A stretch of 64,000 nucleotides of DNA from Gallionella sp. (GTDB lineage Bacteria > Pseudomonadota > Gammaproteobacteria > Burkholderiales > Gallionellaceae). The translations under genes were made by a program, and so were the position numbers. The stretch lies in assembly GCA_030681375.1 (NCBI GenBank), contig JAUXWM010000023.1:1-64000 (forward strand), read 5' to 3'. Position 1 is the stretch's first letter; each line of letters starts with the position of its first letter. Shown here in pieces: positions 24,694 to 37,599 of the stretch. A model generated the notes under the pieces. The model searched no databases, was not told where the DNA came from, and saw nothing but the letters and a program-made list of their open reading frames with translations.

Positions 24694-25117
24694 ATGGGAG
24701 GTTAGAACTTTCAGTTTTAAGCAGCTATTCCGCGCGAGTCGTAAATTCGAAGTACAGTGCTATAAGGCTTACAGAGCACTCGATTTTTAGGATTTTTTTA
24801 AAGTCGTAAATCATGGCTCAAAAACACGCCGAATTGAATAAAATGAGCACTCGCCTAAGGGCAAAAAAACCTACGTTTCTGCTCTTCGACAGTCCGCTTC
24901 CAGCAGCATAGCTGATATTCACCTTGTCTTTACGTCAAATTCCGGTGTCGAGAACCGGACCATGGCGAAGTGCTTTAATGGGGGTATCGGTGTTCATGAC
25001 GTTCTCCTTGTGTTGTAAGGAAAACAATTGTCACCGTTTTAAATTCTTCAGGCTGTGATTTGTTCTGTTGGAAAAACTGCTTAATTTGGCCATCTATGTT
25101 ATTACGTCATGCTCCGA
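24694..25117. other. Intergenic stretch with one 20-codon open frame
   Basis: About 420 bases, AT-rich near the sigma gene, where that gene's promoter must lie. Apart from the mini-frame listed separately, no coding region, tRNA or hairpin terminator is seen. It separates the permease cluster from the HigBA-type module. Confidence 0.5.
24935..24997 (-). other. 20-residue open frame behind a strong ribosome site; possible gene remnant
   Basis: ATG at 24997 is preceded by AAGGAGAACGTC, a near-ideal ribosome site, and codes MNTDTPIKALRHGPVLDTGI before TGA. It may be the first codons of a lost gene, or a very small peptide or leader. Nothing downstream continues it in another frame that I can see. 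Confidence 0.35.
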
Positions 25118-25447
25118 TCACGCTTGATGAACGATCCGCGTCTCCAAGGTTACGTTCAGCACCTTCCTGATTGCTGAAAAAACTACCGACAAACTTTCCA
25201 TGGTCGGATTGCCGCGAGCCGACAACATACGATGCACGCTCTTGCTCGGGCGGTTGGTTGCCAGAGCGATTTGCTCAAAACCCACAGTTGCATTCACCAC
25301 ATCGCGTAGCAATAAACGCGATGCTTCTGCCTCGCCATTTAAAAACATATCGGTCGCTTCTCTCAGCAAAGCTTCAGCAAACGCTGAGTCTGCCTTGATT
25401 CTGGTTTGTAATGTTGTACTGGAATCTACTGTGAGCTGTCCCATCAT
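25118..25447 (-). CDS. HigA-type antitoxin, putative transcriptional regulator, 109 aa
   Basis: The C-terminal half is an HTH of the kind found in antitoxins that accompany HigB-like 'addiction module killer' proteins: RDVVNATVGFEQIALATNRP...HRMLSARGNPTMESLSVVFSAI. The gene begins directly after the toxin stop, with AAAGGA and two ATG codons (25447, 25444). It most likely binds the toxin and represses the pair. Confidence 0.82.
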   Translation of the reverse strand: MMGQLTVDSSTTLQTRIKADSAFAEALLREATDMFLNGEAEASRLLLRDVVNATVGFEQIALATNRPSKSVHRMLSARGNPTMESLSVVFSAIRKVLNVTLETRIVHQA

Positions 25448-25795
25448 TTATCCTTTCTGACTTTTCTTTAACATGGCTTTGCGTGCATCGTACTCATCAC
25501 GCAATTTCTTCGCCTGTCTGATATCGGCAGCCTGGCTATTTTTAGTTCCACCGCCAAGCAGCACGATGAACACATCACCATCCTGAATAAGGTAAATACG
25601 AATTCCCGGCCCCCAATCAATCCGATACTCCTTGAGGGTTCCATCTATGGGCTTCACATTCCCAAAACTGCCCGCCATCATGCGCGCACGAGCAGCGGCC
25701 ACTTTTGCGGCATAATCAATGGATAAATCATTGAACCACTCTGCATAGTAGTTCTTCTGTCCGCCGCTTATGTATTCTTCAATCTTGATGGGCAT
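25448..25795 (-). CDS. HigB-type RelE-superfamily toxin, 115 aa
   Basis: The pattern KVAAARARMMAGSFGNVKPI...EYRIDWGPGIRIYLIQDGDVFIVLLGGGTKNSQAADIRQAK is that of the RelE/ParE-fold 'addiction module killer' family, where GGGTK(N/S)xQxxDI is diagnostic. Such toxins are mostly ribosome-dependent mRNA nucleases. The toxin precedes the antitoxin, the order of HigBA. The two genes abut. A palindrome lies just upstream. Confidence 0.85.
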   Translation of the reverse strand: MPIKIEEYISGGQKNYYAEWFNDLSIDYAAKVAAARARMMAGSFGNVKPIDGTLKEYRIDWGPGIRIYLIQDGDVFIVLLGGGTKNSQAADIRQAKKLRDEYDARKAMLKKSQKG

Positions 25796-25804
25796 ACTTA
25801 AATA

Positions 25805-25820
25805 GTAACCTAAGAGTTAC
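25805..25820. promoter_or_regulatory. Inverted repeat upstream of the toxin-antitoxin pair (putative operator)
   Basis: GTAAC (25805-25809) and GTTAC (25816-25820) are inverted copies six bases apart, starting nine bases before the toxin start codon on the minus strand. The place and form suit an operator bound by the HTH antitoxin. Confidence 0.5.
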
Positions 25821-26121
25821 TTTTAAGCAAGGGAAGTGATGCGTGTCAGCCGTAAAGACGCCTTCTATGAAGTGCCGGTTTCGGGTAATCAATTCCGACT
25901 ATTGATAGACTGTTAATGACACCTACCGGCTGTACGCAATGCCAGTTCTATTGTTCACCGACCTTCTGCTTGATTGAGTATAGCCGACGTTCAACTATTT
26001 TCTCAATTGAGGGGAACCTCAGTAGCTGGCGAACACCGGCTGTGAAATCCCCCGCCCTCAATTTACGACTTTAATGGTTAATTTATGACTTTAATTGTAC
26101 GGAACAGTAACCGACCCGCGC
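25821..26121. other. Intergenic stretch between glmS and the HigBA-type module
   Basis: About 300 bases with no open frame of note. Near the glmS end is a near-repeat, AATTTACGACTTTAAT and AATTTATGACTTTAAT (26059-26096), differing by one base. No obvious terminator hairpin for glmS is seen. Confidence 0.4.
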
Positions 26122-27948
26122 TTATTCCACGGTCACGGACTTGGCGAGGTTTCTCGGCTTGTCCACGTCGGTCCCCTTCTGCAATGCGACGTAATATGAC
26201 AGCAACTGTAATGGGATGGTATGCAAGATGGGACTCAAATATCCCGCGTGTTCGGGCATTTGCAGGATATGTACGCCATCTGTTTCATGGATATGCGTAT
26301 CTGCATCAGCGAATACATACAGTTCACCGCCACGCGCACGGACTTCCTGCAGATTGGATTTCAGTTTTTCCAGCAATACATCGTTCGGCGCAACCGATAT
26401 CACCGGCATATCCTTGTCCACCAGCGCCAGAGGGCCATGCTTCAGCTCACCCGCCGGATAGGCTTCGGCGTGTATGTAGGAGATTTCCTTCAGCTTGAGC
26501 GCACCTTCCAGCGCAATGGGATAGTGCAGGCCGCGCCCCAGAAACAGGGCGTGCTGTTTGTCCGCAAAGTGCTCGGCAATCTTTGCAATTTGCGGTTCCA
26601 GATCCAGTACCTTTTGTGTGGCGGCGGGCAGATGGCGCAGCGCATGTAGATGCTGTTGTTCCTGTTCCGGGGCCAGGCGTCCACGCTGCTTGGCCAACAC
26701 CAGCGTCAGCAAAAATAGCGCGACCAGTTGTGTGGTAAATGCTTTGGTCGAAGCCACGCCGATTTCCGGGCCTGCACGCGTCAAAAAACGCAGCAGGGAA
26801 AGTCTGATGAGTGCGCTTTCGGGCACGTTACAAATGGCCAGTGTATGGCTGTGTCCTAGCCCTTTTGCGTGATTGAGCGCGGCCAGTGTATCCGCCGTTT
26901 CACCCGATTGTGAAAGCACAATCACCAGCGCCTTGGGATTCGGCACGCTGGTGCGGTAACGGTACTCGCTGGCGATTTCAACCGTGCACTGTATTCCGGC
27001 GATTTCTTCCAGCCAGTAGCGCGCCACCAGACCGGCATGATGACTGGTGCCGCAAGCCAGTATCAAAATGCTGTCTATGCTTTCGAATGTGGCCGCGGCC
27101 TCAGCGCCAAATATCCCCGGAAGAATAGATTTACTGTTGCAGACGGATTCCAGCGTATCGGCAATAGCCAGCGGTTGCTCGTGAATTTCCTTCTGCATGT
27201 AATGGCGATAGTTGCCCAGCGACACGCTTTCGTTGCTGATTTCACTCACCTGAACCGGGCGATCAACCAGATTGCCGTCCGCAGCGAATATCCGATAAGC
27301 CATACGGCCCACTTCTACCACGTCGCCTTCTTCGAGATATACCACTCTGCTGGTGACCGGCAACAGCGCAGACACATCCGAGGCAAAGAAATTCTCCTCT
27401 ATGCCCACGCCCATCAGCAATGGGCTGCCGCGTCGGGCGCAAATGATGTGATCGGCATTGTCTGACGCAATCACACCGATGGCATACGCGCCTACCAACT
27501 CGGTGAGCGTGGCCTGCGTAGCCGCCAGCAGGGTGTTGCCACCAACATAATGGCTGTGAACCAGATGCGCGATGACTTCCGTGTCGGTGTCCGAGGTAAA
27601 TTCGTAACCCTCCGCCGTCAGGCGCGTACGCAGTGATTCGTAATTTTCTATGATGCCGTTATGCACCACGCCGATCAGATCTCGGCTCATGTGCGGATGG
27701 GCATTGCGTTCGCAGGGTACGCCGTGTGTGGCCCAGCGGGTATGGGCGATGCCGAGCAATCCCTGAGTGTCTGTACTCTTCTCACTCAGTTCAGCTACGC
27801 GGCCATTACTTCGCACGCGATCCAGCCGGCCTTCATTTAACACTACCAAGCCGGCTGAATCGTAGCCACGATATTCCAGTCGCTGCAATCCTTCCAACAA
27901 GATAGGCACAACATTACGTTGTGCTACTGCGCCCACGATTCCACACAT
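26122..27948 (-). CDS. glmS: Glutamine-fructose-6-phosphate aminotransferase, 608 aa
   Basis: Makes glucosamine 6-phosphate for cell-wall sugars. The N-terminal glutaminase domain begins [10 protein letters not shown], with Cys2 as catalytic residue after Met removal. The two SIS (sugar isomerase) domains follow ([38 protein letters not shown]), and the C-terminal [13 protein letters not shown] is canonical. Full length as in E. coli (609). It follows glmU by 48 bases in the same direction, so the first steps of UDP-GlcNAc synthesis are next to each other. Confidence 0.98.
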   Translation of the reverse strand: MCGIVGAVAQRNVVPILLEGLQRLEYRGYDSAGLVVLNEGRLDRVRSNGRVAELSEKSTDTQGLLGIAHTRWATHGVPCERNAHPHMSRDLIGVVHNGIIENYESLRTRLTAEGYEFTSDTDTEVIAHLVHSHYVGGNTLLAATQATLTELVGAYAIGVIASDNADHIICARRGSPLLMGVGIEENFFASDVSALLPVTSRVVYLEEGDVVEVGRMAYRIFAADGNLVDRPVQVSEISNESVSLGNYRHYMQKEIHEQPLAIADTLESVCNSKSILPGIFGAEAAATFESIDSILILACGTSHHAGLVARYWLEEIAGIQCTVEIASEYRYRTSVPNPKALVIVLSQSGETADTLAALNHAKGLGHSHTLAICNVPESALIRLSLLRFLTRAGPEIGVASTKAFTTQLVALFLLTLVLAKQRGRLAPEQEQQHLHALRHLPAATQKVLDLEPQIAKIAEHFADKQHALFLGRGLHYPIALEGALKLKEISYIHAEAYPAGELKHGPLALVDKDMPVISVAPNDVLLEKLKSNLQEVRARGGELYVFADADTHIHETDGVHILQMPEHAGYLSPILHTIPLQLLSYYVALQKGTDVDKPRNLAKSVTVE

Positions 27949-27996
27949 AATTGATAGCCCGGTTATTAGTTAGTTGAGAGCAATGAGTAATCGCAA

Positions 27997-29367
27997 TTAC
28001 TTACCCGTCGTTTTCTTCACCGGCCGCCGCCATCCCTGGACAGAAACCTGTTTACTGCGCGACAACGTCAATTCGCCTTCAGGCGTATTGCGCGTAATCG
28101 TCGATCCGGCGCCGATAGTTGATCCACGCGCGACCGTAACCGGAGCGACCAGCTGTGTATCCGAACCGATAAACACATCGTCCTCAATCACGGTGCGGTG
28201 TTTGTGCGCGCCATCATAATTACAGGTGATGGTACCCGCGCCTACATTGACCCGGCGCCCGATCGTGGTATCGCCGATATAGCTCAAATGATTGGCTTTG
28301 CTGGATTGCGCTATTTCGCTATTCTTGATTTCGACAAAGTTTCCGATGTGAACATCGTCGTGCAACATTGTTCCGGGACGCAGGCGCGCGTAAGGACCGA
28401 TGCGGCAAGCCGATCCGACGTTACTGCCGTCAAGATGGCTATAGGGAGCAATCTGCGTACCTGCTGCGAGAACAGTGTTTTTAATGATGCAATAGGCGCC
28501 GATTTGCACGTTATCACCCAGCTTGACCTCGCCTTCAAAAATGCAACCGACATCAATTTCCACATCGCGGCCACATTCCAGCGATCCTCGTACATCCAGA
28601 CGAGCCGGGTCAGCAAGCGTCACGCCCTGTGCCAGCAGCCGAGCAGCCAGTACCTGTTGCCAGCTGCGTTCCAGAACAGCTAACTGTGATTTGCTGTTTA
28701 TCCCTTGTATTTCCCATTCGTGGGCGGGTTGCACAGTACGCACCGCGACGCCCGCCTCGACCGCCATGCTGACAATGTCGGTTAAATAATATTCGCCCTG
28801 GATATTGTCTGTCCGCAATTGTGACAGCCAACCGCGCAGTTGCCCTGTCGGTGCAAGTAGAATTCCAGTATTTACTTCGGTAATTTCACGCTGTTCGTCG
28901 TTTGCATCCTTCTCTTCGACTATGCTGATCACATCGCCCTGCGCGTTGCGCACGATACGACCATAGCCCGCAGGATTGGCCATATTAACGGTCAACAAGG
29001 TCAGCGCGCCACCAAGTTGCTGCATCGAGTGCAATGTTTTAGCCTGAATCAGAGGTACATCCCCGTATAACACCAGCGTCTGGCTGTCATCGGCAAGAGA
29101 GGGCATAGCCTGTTGTACCGCGTGCCCAGTACCCAGTTGCGGTTCCTGAATTACAAATTGCGCAGCATATTGCCGCATGGCCTGGGGAACACTTTCACCG
29201 CCATGACCATAAACCACAAATATTTTTTGCGGCTGGAGAGAAATTGCGCAATCGAGCACATGCTGCAGCAGAGGTTTCCCCGCCAGCGCGTGCAATACCT
29301 TCGGCTTTGCGGAATACATGCGTGTGCCTTTACCGGCAGCCAGAATTACAACGTTCAATTGGTTCAT
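27997..29367 (-). CDS. glmU: Bifunctional GlcN-1-P acetyltransferase / GlcNAc-1-P uridyltransferase, 456 aa
   Basis: The N-terminal nucleotidyltransferase is shown by [20 protein letters not shown] at residues 4-23 and LYGDVPLI. The C-terminal left-handed beta-helix of hexapeptide repeats covers about 250-440, with the acetyltransferase site [22 protein letters not shown]. It catalyses the last two steps to UDP-GlcNAc. Length as in E. coli. Downstream of the ATP synthase operon, but separated from it by a terminator, so probably transcribed from its own promoter in 29368-29487. Confidence 0.98.
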   Translation of the reverse strand: MNQLNVVILAAGKGTRMYSAKPKVLHALAGKPLLQHVLDCAISLQPQKIFVVYGHGGESVPQAMRQYAAQFVIQEPQLGTGHAVQQAMPSLADDSQTLVLYGDVPLIQAKTLHSMQQLGGALTLLTVNMANPAGYGRIVRNAQGDVISIVEEKDANDEQREITEVNTGILLAPTGQLRGWLSQLRTDNIQGEYYLTDIVSMAVEAGVAVRTVQPAHEWEIQGINSKSQLAVLERSWQQVLAARLLAQGVTLADPARLDVRGSLECGRDVEIDVGCIFEGEVKLGDNVQIGAYCIIKNTVLAAGTQIAPYSHLDGSNVGSACRIGPYARLRPGTMLHDDVHIGNFVEIKNSEIAQSSKANHLSYIGDTTIGRRVNVGAGTITCNYDGAHKHRTVIEDDVFIGSDTQLVAPVTVARGSTIGAGSTITRNTPEGELTLSRSKQVSVQGWRRPVKKTTGK

Positions 29368-29487
29368 ATCGCACCTTTACTGGGACGCGTAATTATAAAC
29401 AATTTACTCAATTTAAGCCGCGATACCGTGACAGCAAGACGGCATGCGTACATTATCATCTGCAGTCACGTACCAGAACGGCAGACA

Positions 29488-29510
29488 CAAAAAAAGCAGC
29501 CTAAGCTGCT
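29488..29510 (-). terminator. Rho-independent terminator of the atp operon
   Basis: On the minus strand AGCAGC, a TTAG loop and GCTGCT are followed by an unbroken T run (A's at 29488-29495 on the plus strand). It stands 23 bases after the atpC stop and separates the atp operon from glmU. Confidence 0.88.
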
Positions 29511-29532
29511 CTTCTTGTATTCTTGTGTAGAC

Positions 29533-29961
29533 CTAATGGCCTACGCTCTTGCGAATTTGTTGTATTGCACGCAACTGGGCGACCGCCTCGATAAGTTCCG
29601 ATTGCGCTTGCGCGTAATCGATATCAGAAGTGCGATTCTTCATCGCTTCTTCAGCTGTCTGTTTAGCTTCCAGTGCACGTGCCTCATCCAAATCCTTGCC
29701 GCGAATCGCTGTGTCAGAAAGTATGGTAACCACACTAGGCTGAACTTCAAGCATTCCACCCGAGACGTAGATCAATTCCTCTTCCGCAACATCTGGGCGC
29801 TTGATGCGCACAGAGCCAGCCTTGATGCGAGTTAACAACGGAGCATGGCGTGGATAAATTCCCAGCTCGCCCATTTCACCCGGCACCACGACCACTTCGG
29901 CCAGACCGGAAAAAATCAGCTCTTCCGCGCTTACTACATCGACATGTACTGTCATTGCCAT
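29533..29961 (-). CDS. atpC: ATP synthase F1 subunit epsilon, 142 aa
   Basis: The small central-stalk subunit that regulates F1. The beta-sandwich domain ([40 protein letters not shown]) is complete and a C-terminal pair of helices follows ([16 protein letters not shown]). The last gene of the operon, 10 bases after atpD. Confidence 0.97.
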   Translation of the reverse strand: MAMTVHVDVVSAEELIFSGLAEVVVVPGEMGELGIYPRHAPLLTRIKAGSVRIKRPDVAEEELIYVSGGMLEVQPSVVTILSDTAIRGKDLDEARALEAKQTAEEAMKNRTSDIDYAQAQSELIEAVAQLRAIQQIRKSVGH

Positions 29962-29971
29962 GGTGTTCCCC

Positions 29972-31402
<1,431 letters not shown>

Positions 31403-31433
31403 TTATCGCCGTATCAAATAAACAATCAGCTAA

Positions 31434-32300
31434 TTAGCCTACCGCCGCCGCGCCACTACAAATCTCGGAGATCTCACGAGTAATTGCGGCCTGACGCGCT
31501 TTGTTATATACCAATTTGAGATCAGCGATGACACTCTTGGCATTATCAGATGCAGCTTTCATCGCCACCATACGCGAGCTCTGCTCGGAGGCCATGTTTT
31601 CCACAACCCCTTGATACACCAGCGACTCTACGTAGCGCAAAAGCAATTCGTCGATGACAACCTTGGCATCCGGCTCGTAAATATAATCCCAATTACCTTG
31701 TGCAGCACCCAGTTGCTCGCCGCTAAGTGGCAACAACTGCTCTATGCAAGGCTCTTGCTTCATGGTGTTAACAAAATGGTTGTAGCCGATATGGATAGCA
31801 TCGATCTCGCCCGCCACGTATGCATCGAGCATAACCTTGACTGCGCCTATCAGGCTGGCCAGGTGAGGAGCGTCGCCCAAACCGGTCAGGTTAGACTTAA
31901 CGTCCGCACCGAGACGGTTCATGAAACCCAAACCCTTATTGCCAATCGCACAAACAGCGATACCTTTGCCCTCTGATTCCCAGGTCTTCATCTGGCCGAT
32001 CACCAAACGCAGCAAGTTGCTATTCAGTCCACCGCACAGACCTTTGTCAGATGTAATCAAAATCACACCCACTTTTTTAATGGTCTCGCGTTTGACTAGA
32101 AATGCATGTTTATATTCTGCGTTGGCGTGCGAAAGGTGCGCCGCCACTGCGCGGATTTTATCTGCGTAAGGCCGTGCTGCGCGCATGCGTTCTTGTGCCT
32201 TACGCATCTTGGCAGCGGCAACCATTTCCATGGCGCGTGTAATCTTGCGTGTATTTTCTACACTCTTGATTTTCGTGCGGATTTCTTTACTGCCAGCCAT
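31434..32300 (-). CDS. atpG: ATP synthase F1 subunit gamma, 288 aa
   Basis: The rotor shaft. Conserved N-terminus [20 protein letters not shown] and C-terminus [16 protein letters not shown] form the coiled-coil pair; the Rossmann-like middle has [19 protein letters not shown]. Preceded by two tandem hairpin repeats in the 132-base gap after atpA. Confidence 0.98.
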   Translation of the reverse strand: MAGSKEIRTKIKSVENTRKITRAMEMVAAAKMRKAQERMRAARPYADKIRAVAAHLSHANAEYKHAFLVKRETIKKVGVILITSDKGLCGGLNSNLLRLVIGQMKTWESEGKGIAVCAIGNKGLGFMNRLGADVKSNLTGLGDAPHLASLIGAVKVMLDAYVAGEIDAIHIGYNHFVNTMKQEPCIEQLLPLSGEQLGAAQGNWDYIYEPDAKVVIDELLLRYVESLVYQGVVENMASEQSSRMVAMKAASDNAKSVIADLKLVYNKARQAAITREISEICSGAAAVG

Positions 32301-32315
32301 TTCTTACTCCACCTT

Positions 32316-32430
32316 ATAACCAGCCACCTGGCAACCCATTAGGGTTGCGTGGCGGGATGGTTAGTTGTTTTATCATAACCATCCACTTGGCAACCGTCTT
32401 TTGGTTGCTTAGTGGGATGGCTAGCTGTTA
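32316..32430 (-). repeat. Two tandem hairpin-forming repeats between atpA and atpG
   Basis: Two copies of about 55 bases start at 32316 and 32375 (period 59), each with the frame ATAACCa/gTCCAC...GGGATGG-TAG-TGTT. On the mRNA each folds into a long stem. Copy 1 pairs GCCAC-GCAACCC with GGGTTGC-CAG-GTGGC, and copy 2 pairs CCACT-AA-GCAACC with GGTTGC-CA-AGTGG. The stem bases differ between copies while pairing is kept. No T run follows, so read-through is expected. It may tune the ratio of alpha to the downstream subunits or protect the mRNA ends. Confidence 0.75.
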
Positions 32431-32432
32431 CA

Positions 32433-33974
32433 TCAGTAAACTGCAGTTGCTTTGAATTCCTCAATCGCAGCAGATAACAGCTTCTCATTATCCGCACTCA
32501 GGTCTTTTTTGGATTCAATCGTATCCATCAATTCCTTGTTTTTGGACTTCAGGTAAGCATGTACTGCGGATTCAAATGCCAATGCCTTAGGCACCGCAAC
32601 ATCGTCGAAGTAGCCTTTGTTCACGCAGAACAGAGTAACTGCCATTTCGGCAACGGACAGTGGGCAGTATTGCAACTGTTTCATCAGCTCTGTTACCAGC
32701 TTGCCGCGTTCCAGTTGCTTGCGTGTTGCCTCGTCCAGGTCAGAAGCGAACTGAGCAAAAGCTGCCAATTCACGATACTGAGCCAATGCCAGACGCACAC
32801 CGCCACCGAGCTTCTTGATTACTTTGGTCTGAGCAGCACCACCTACGCGGGATACTGAAACACCGGCGTTAATCGCAGGACGAATACCGGCGTTAAACAA
32901 GTCGGTCTCAAGGAAAATCTGACCGTCGGTAATCGAAATCACGTTGGTAGGAACGAATGCGGAAACGTCACCTGCTTGAGTCTCGATGATAGGCAACGCT
33001 GTCAACGATCCTGTCTTACCTTTAACTTCACCATTGGTGAATTTCTCTACGTAATCAGCATTGACGCGGGCTGCACGTTCCAGCAGGCGAGAGTGCAGGT
33101 AGAAAACGTCACCAGGATAAGCTTCACGACCCGGAGGACGGCGCAGCAACAGTGAAATCTGACGGTATGCCCAAGCTTGCTTGGTCAAATCGTCATATAC
33201 GATCAGCGCATCTTCGCCACGGTCGCGGAAGTATTCGCCCATAGTGCAGCCTGCATACGGCGCGAGGAATTGCATCGCAGCGGAATCAGATGCTGTAGCA
33301 GCAACGATGATGGTGTAACCCAGCGCGCCGTGCTCTTCAAGTTTGCGTACTACGTTAACAACAGTCGAAGCCTTCTGACCGATAGCAACGTAGATACAGG
33401 TCATGTTCTGACCTTTCTGGTTGATGATCGCGTCGATCGCAACGGCAGTCTTGCCTGTCTGACGATCGCCAATGATCAATTCACGCTGGCCACGGCCAAC
33501 CGGAACCATAGAGTCAATAGACTTCAAACCTGTTTGTACCGGCTGATCGACTGACTGACGCTCAATAACACCCGGAGCGACTTTTTCGATCTTGTCGGTC
33601 ATTTTGGCATTGATTGGGCCTTTGCCATCGATAGGCTGACCGAGCGCGTTAACGACACGACCGCACAATTCAGGACCTACTGGAACTTCCAGAATGCGAC
33701 CGGTACACTTAACTGTGTCGCCTTCGGTGATGTGTTCATATTCGCCGAGAATAACGGCACCAACAGAATCACGCTCAAGGTTCAACGCAAGGCCGAATGT
33801 ATTGCCGGGGAATTCCAACATTTCACCCTGCATTACGTCGGACAAACCGTAAACACGTACGATACCATCGGTTACGCTGACCACCGTACCTTCGGTGCGC
33901 GCCTGGGTCAGCGCTTCGAAATTATCGATGCGACTGCGAATCAAATTGCTTATTTCTGAAGGGTTGAGCTTCAT
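32433..33974 (-). CDS. atpA: ATP synthase F1 subunit alpha, 513 aa
   Basis: The non-catalytic nucleotide-binding subunit of F1. The P-loop [15 protein letters not shown] is at about 169-183, and the alpha signature near [17 protein letters not shown] is intact. Length is the same as E. coli AtpA (513). Follows atpH by 30 bases. Confidence 0.98.
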   Translation of the reverse strand: MKLNPSEISNLIRSRIDNFEALTQARTEGTVVSVTDGIVRVYGLSDVMQGEMLEFPGNTFGLALNLERDSVGAVILGEYEHITEGDTVKCTGRILEVPVGPELCGRVVNALGQPIDGKGPINAKMTDKIEKVAPGVIERQSVDQPVQTGLKSIDSMVPVGRGQRELIIGDRQTGKTAVAIDAIINQKGQNMTCIYVAIGQKASTVVNVVRKLEEHGALGYTIIVAATASDSAAMQFLAPYAGCTMGEYFRDRGEDALIVYDDLTKQAWAYRQISLLLRRPPGREAYPGDVFYLHSRLLERAARVNADYVEKFTNGEVKGKTGSLTALPIIETQAGDVSAFVPTNVISITDGQIFLETDLFNAGIRPAINAGVSVSRVGGAAQTKVIKKLGGGVRLALAQYRELAAFAQFASDLDEATRKQLERGKLVTELMKQLQYCPLSVAEMAVTLFCVNKGYFDDVAVPKALAFESAVHAYLKSKNKELMDTIESKKDLSADNEKLLSAAIEEFKATAVY

Positions 33975-34004
33975 CTGGATTTCCTTATCTTGATAAATCT
34001 ATTA

Positions 34005-34538
34005 TCAGGCCAGGGCGTTAGCCATTTCGCCAAGACGGGTTCGCGCGGAACCATCAATTACTTTGTCTCCGGCACGAATAACAACACCACCTAGCAAATC
34101 TTTATTGACTTTACAGACCAGCTTAATTTCGCGCCCCATGCGCTTCTTCAACGAGCTGATGATTTTTTCTTGTTGCGCAGCTGACAAATCGAAAGCCGAG
34201 TCCACAACCACATTAACGGTTTTTTCAGCTTCTGCCCGCAATGCTTCAAACAATACCGCTATTTCCGGCAATATTTGAAGACGTTGATTTTCGATCAACA
34301 CTCGCACAAAATTGTTCAGCTGACTCGATGGTTTGCCACCTAGCAAACCACTCATCAAACTTTCAACCTGAGCGGGCGTTACTTGCGGACTGCCGATGAT
34401 TGCGTGCACTTCGGGATGAGCGACCGCTTCAGCCATGCTTACGATGGCTTCAGACCAGCCTTTCAAATCCGCCTGCTGTTGTGCCGCATCAAATGCGGCC
34501 TGCGCATATGGCCGTGCTGTAGTTATGGCTTCAGACAT
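34005..34538 (-). CDS. atpH: ATP synthase F1 subunit delta, 177 aa
   Basis: The stator link between F1 and subunit b. ITTARPYAQAAFDAAQQ at the N-terminus and the C-terminal LVCKVNKDLLGGVVIRAGDKVIDGS...RLGEMA are those of the OSCP/delta family. Five bases after atpF. Confidence 0.97.
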   Translation of the reverse strand: MSEAITTARPYAQAAFDAAQQQADLKGWSEAIVSMAEAVAHPEVHAIIGSPQVTPAQVESLMSGLLGGKPSSQLNNFVRVLIENQRLQILPEIAVLFEALRAEAEKTVNVVVDSAFDLSAAQQEKIISSLKKRMGREIKLVCKVNKDLLGGVVIRAGDKVIDGSARTRLGEMANALA

Positions 34539-34543
34539 GATGT

Positions 34544-35014
34544 TCAGATTTCCGCAACGAGTTTATCGAGCAAGTCGTTATGTGCCTTGGCATCAATTTC
34601 ACGACCCAAAATCTTACTAGCGCCCGCCAAAGCGATTGCCGAAACCTGGGTACGCAATTGTTCCTTGGCGCGAAACACTTCCTGATCTATTTCAGCCTTG
34701 GCGCCGGTGATAATACGATCACCTTCCGTTCTTGCCTGATCTTTAGCTGCTTCAATAATTTCGCTGGCGCGCTTTTCACCACCAGCCAGAATATCAGCTG
34801 ATTTTTCTTTCGCTTCGCGCAATATTTCTGCAGCACGTTTTGCAGCCAATTCCAGATCGTGCTTCGCGCGCTCGGCATCGGCCAATCCATCAGCTATTTG
34901 TTTTTTGCGCTCTTCCAACGCAGCGATGATGGGTGTCCAGACGAACTTCATGCAGAACCACACGAACAGTGCGAACATGATGGTCTGGGCGAGAAGAGTT
35001 GCATTAATGTTCAT
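34544..35014 (-). CDS. atpF: ATP synthase Fo subunit b, 156 aa
   Basis: One N-terminal membrane helix (LLAQTIMFALFVWFCMKFVW) is followed by a long charged coiled coil (about 30-140) rich in Ala, Glu and Lys, as in b subunits. Length equals that of E. coli (156). Confidence 0.97.
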   Translation of the reverse strand: MNINATLLAQTIMFALFVWFCMKFVWTPIIAALEERKKQIADGLADAERAKHDLELAAKRAAEILREAKEKSADILAGGEKRASEIIEAAKDQARTEGDRIITGAKAEIDQEVFRAKEQLRTQVSAIALAGASKILGREIDAKAHNDLLDKLVAEI

Positions 35015-35056
35015 GCAAGCTACCTTTCCTGAATTGCGCTATGACGCTTAGGTTAA

Positions 35057-35296
<240 letters not shown>

Positions 35297-35333
35297 TTAT
35301 TTCTCCTGGTAGTTAAAGTTAAAGTTGAATAAA

Positions 35334-36248
<915 letters not shown>

Positions 36249-36258
36249 TTATCGCTAT

Positions 36259-36726
36259 CTACGTCGTTATTCTACTCAAAAACAAGCGCGCTACGATCAG
36301 CGCTGCTTGACCTATCACAAAGCCACCCAATACAGCGAGTGGCATTAATTTCAGTACTACCATACTCAAACCAAGCAGCATCACTACCATCAAAAATCTT
36401 TCGATGGCGTAAAAATACATGAGCCTTAGTTGATGATGTGCTTCCAGGCTAAGTTGCTGTGCTGACCGGGACATACGCCAGGCCAGTTGCGCTCCATTGA
36501 AAACCGATACTGCTCCGCCAGTCAACAGTGCTATCGCCAGCTGCGGCGAGCTTTTCAAGCTGTAGGCGATGCCCGATACCACTAGCGTTACCGCCAGCTG
36601 CACCACAACCACCCGCTGCGCTATTTGCTTTTCTTCAGCGTCAACATGCAAAAGCGCCGGAATAGTATCAGCGTTTTCCGGGTGTGTCAAACCTGGCTGT
36701 TGTACTTCAGCGGCCTCTTTACTCAA
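36259..36726 (-). CDS. atpI: ATP synthase accessory protein I, 155 aa
   Basis: A protein with four hydrophobic segments (AVTLVVSGIAYSL; LAIALLTGGAVSVFNGAQLA; FLMVVMLLGLSMVVLKLMPL; VIGQAALIVARLF), the pattern of AtpI/UncI, which helps assemble the c-ring. The N-terminal 40 residues are polar. First gene of the atp operon; its start overlaps the parB end by eight bases, so parB and atp may share a transcript. Confidence 0.85.
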   Translation of the reverse strand: MSKEAAEVQQPGLTHPENADTIPALLHVDAEEKQIAQRVVVVQLAVTLVVSGIAYSLKSSPQLAIALLTGGAVSVFNGAQLAWRMSRSAQQLSLEAHHQLRLMYFYAIERFLMVVMLLGLSMVVLKLMPLAVLGGFVIGQAALIVARLFLSRITT

Positions 36727-37588
36727 GAGATCTGCCTTCTTGCAGCTTAATCAGGAATTCTTCCAGCTGTTCATGACTCGCATATTCGATGACCAGCTTG
36801 CCCGCGCCTTTACTGCCCGATTTTATTTCTACCCGCGTTCCCAGACAGGCGCTTACTTCCTCCTGCAATCTGAGCGTATCCCTGTTCGGCACTATCTTTT
36901 TCTTCGCATTATCCGGTCCGGCCTCATGCGTTTGCCGCTGCACCAGCTTTTCCGCCTCGCGCACGGATAGCTGTTCCTTTACGATTTTGTTGGCCAACAG
37001 TATCTGTTGCGCGCCCTCCAGCGGCAACAACGCACGCGCATGCCCCATATCGAGGCGGTTTTCCATCAGCAAGTCCTGCACACCCTGAGGCAACTTGAGC
37101 AGCCTCAGTAAATTACTGGCGGCGCTGCGCGAGCGCCCAACGGCATCAGCCGCCGCCTGATGAGTCATCTCGAACTCATCAATCAGCCGCTGGATGCCGA
37201 TCGCCTCTTCCAGCGGATTCAGATTTTCACGCTGAATGTTTTCAATCAGGGCGATTGCCAGCGCTGCATTGTCAGGCACGCTGCGCACCAGCACAGGAAC
37301 GTGGCTCAGACCTGCAATCATCGAGGCGCGCCAGCGGCGCTCACCGGCAATTATTTCGTAACTATCATCGATCAACTGGCGCACAAGGATAGGCTGTATC
37401 ACGCCCTGCACCTTAATTGAAGCCGCCAGATCCTGCAGCGCCTGTTCTGCGATGCTAGTGCGAGGCTGATACTTCCCCGGCTTGAGCAAGGTAATGCTCA
37501 AATCGCGCAACACATCATCTTTTTCGCTTTTCCCGCCGGATAACAAGGCTTCCAGCCCGCGGCCCAACCCTTTTGGTGGTTTTGTCAT
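36719..37588 (-). CDS. parB: Chromosome-partitioning protein ParB, 289 aa
   Basis: A CTP-dependent clamp that loads at parS and spreads. N-terminal KGLGRGLEALL; the ParB/Srx domain at about 35-125 with the CTP-site motif AGERRWRAS; the HTH with MTHQAAADAVGRSRSAASNLLRLL; and a C-terminal dimer domain. Eleven bases downstream of parA. Three perfect parS sites lie within 14 kb. Confidence 0.97.
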   Translation of the reverse strand: MTKPPKGLGRGLEALLSGGKSEKDDVLRDLSITLLKPGKYQPRTSIAEQALQDLAASIKVQGVIQPILVRQLIDDSYEIIAGERRWRASMIAGLSHVPVLVRSVPDNAALAIALIENIQRENLNPLEEAIGIQRLIDEFEMTHQAAADAVGRSRSAASNLLRLLKLPQGVQDLLMENRLDMGHARALLPLEGAQQILLANKIVKEQLSVREAEKLVQRQTHEAGPDNAKKKIVPNRDTLRLQEEVSACLGTRVEIKSGSKGAGKLVIEYASHEQLEEFLIKLQEGRSLE

Positions 37589-37599
37589 GCTCGCCTCCC

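Noticed and set aside
32301..32432. CRISPR-like array at the tandem repeats between atpA and atpG
   Set aside because: Only two copies, no constant spacer size of CRISPR type, and both copies pair internally over their whole length. It is a hairpin repeat.
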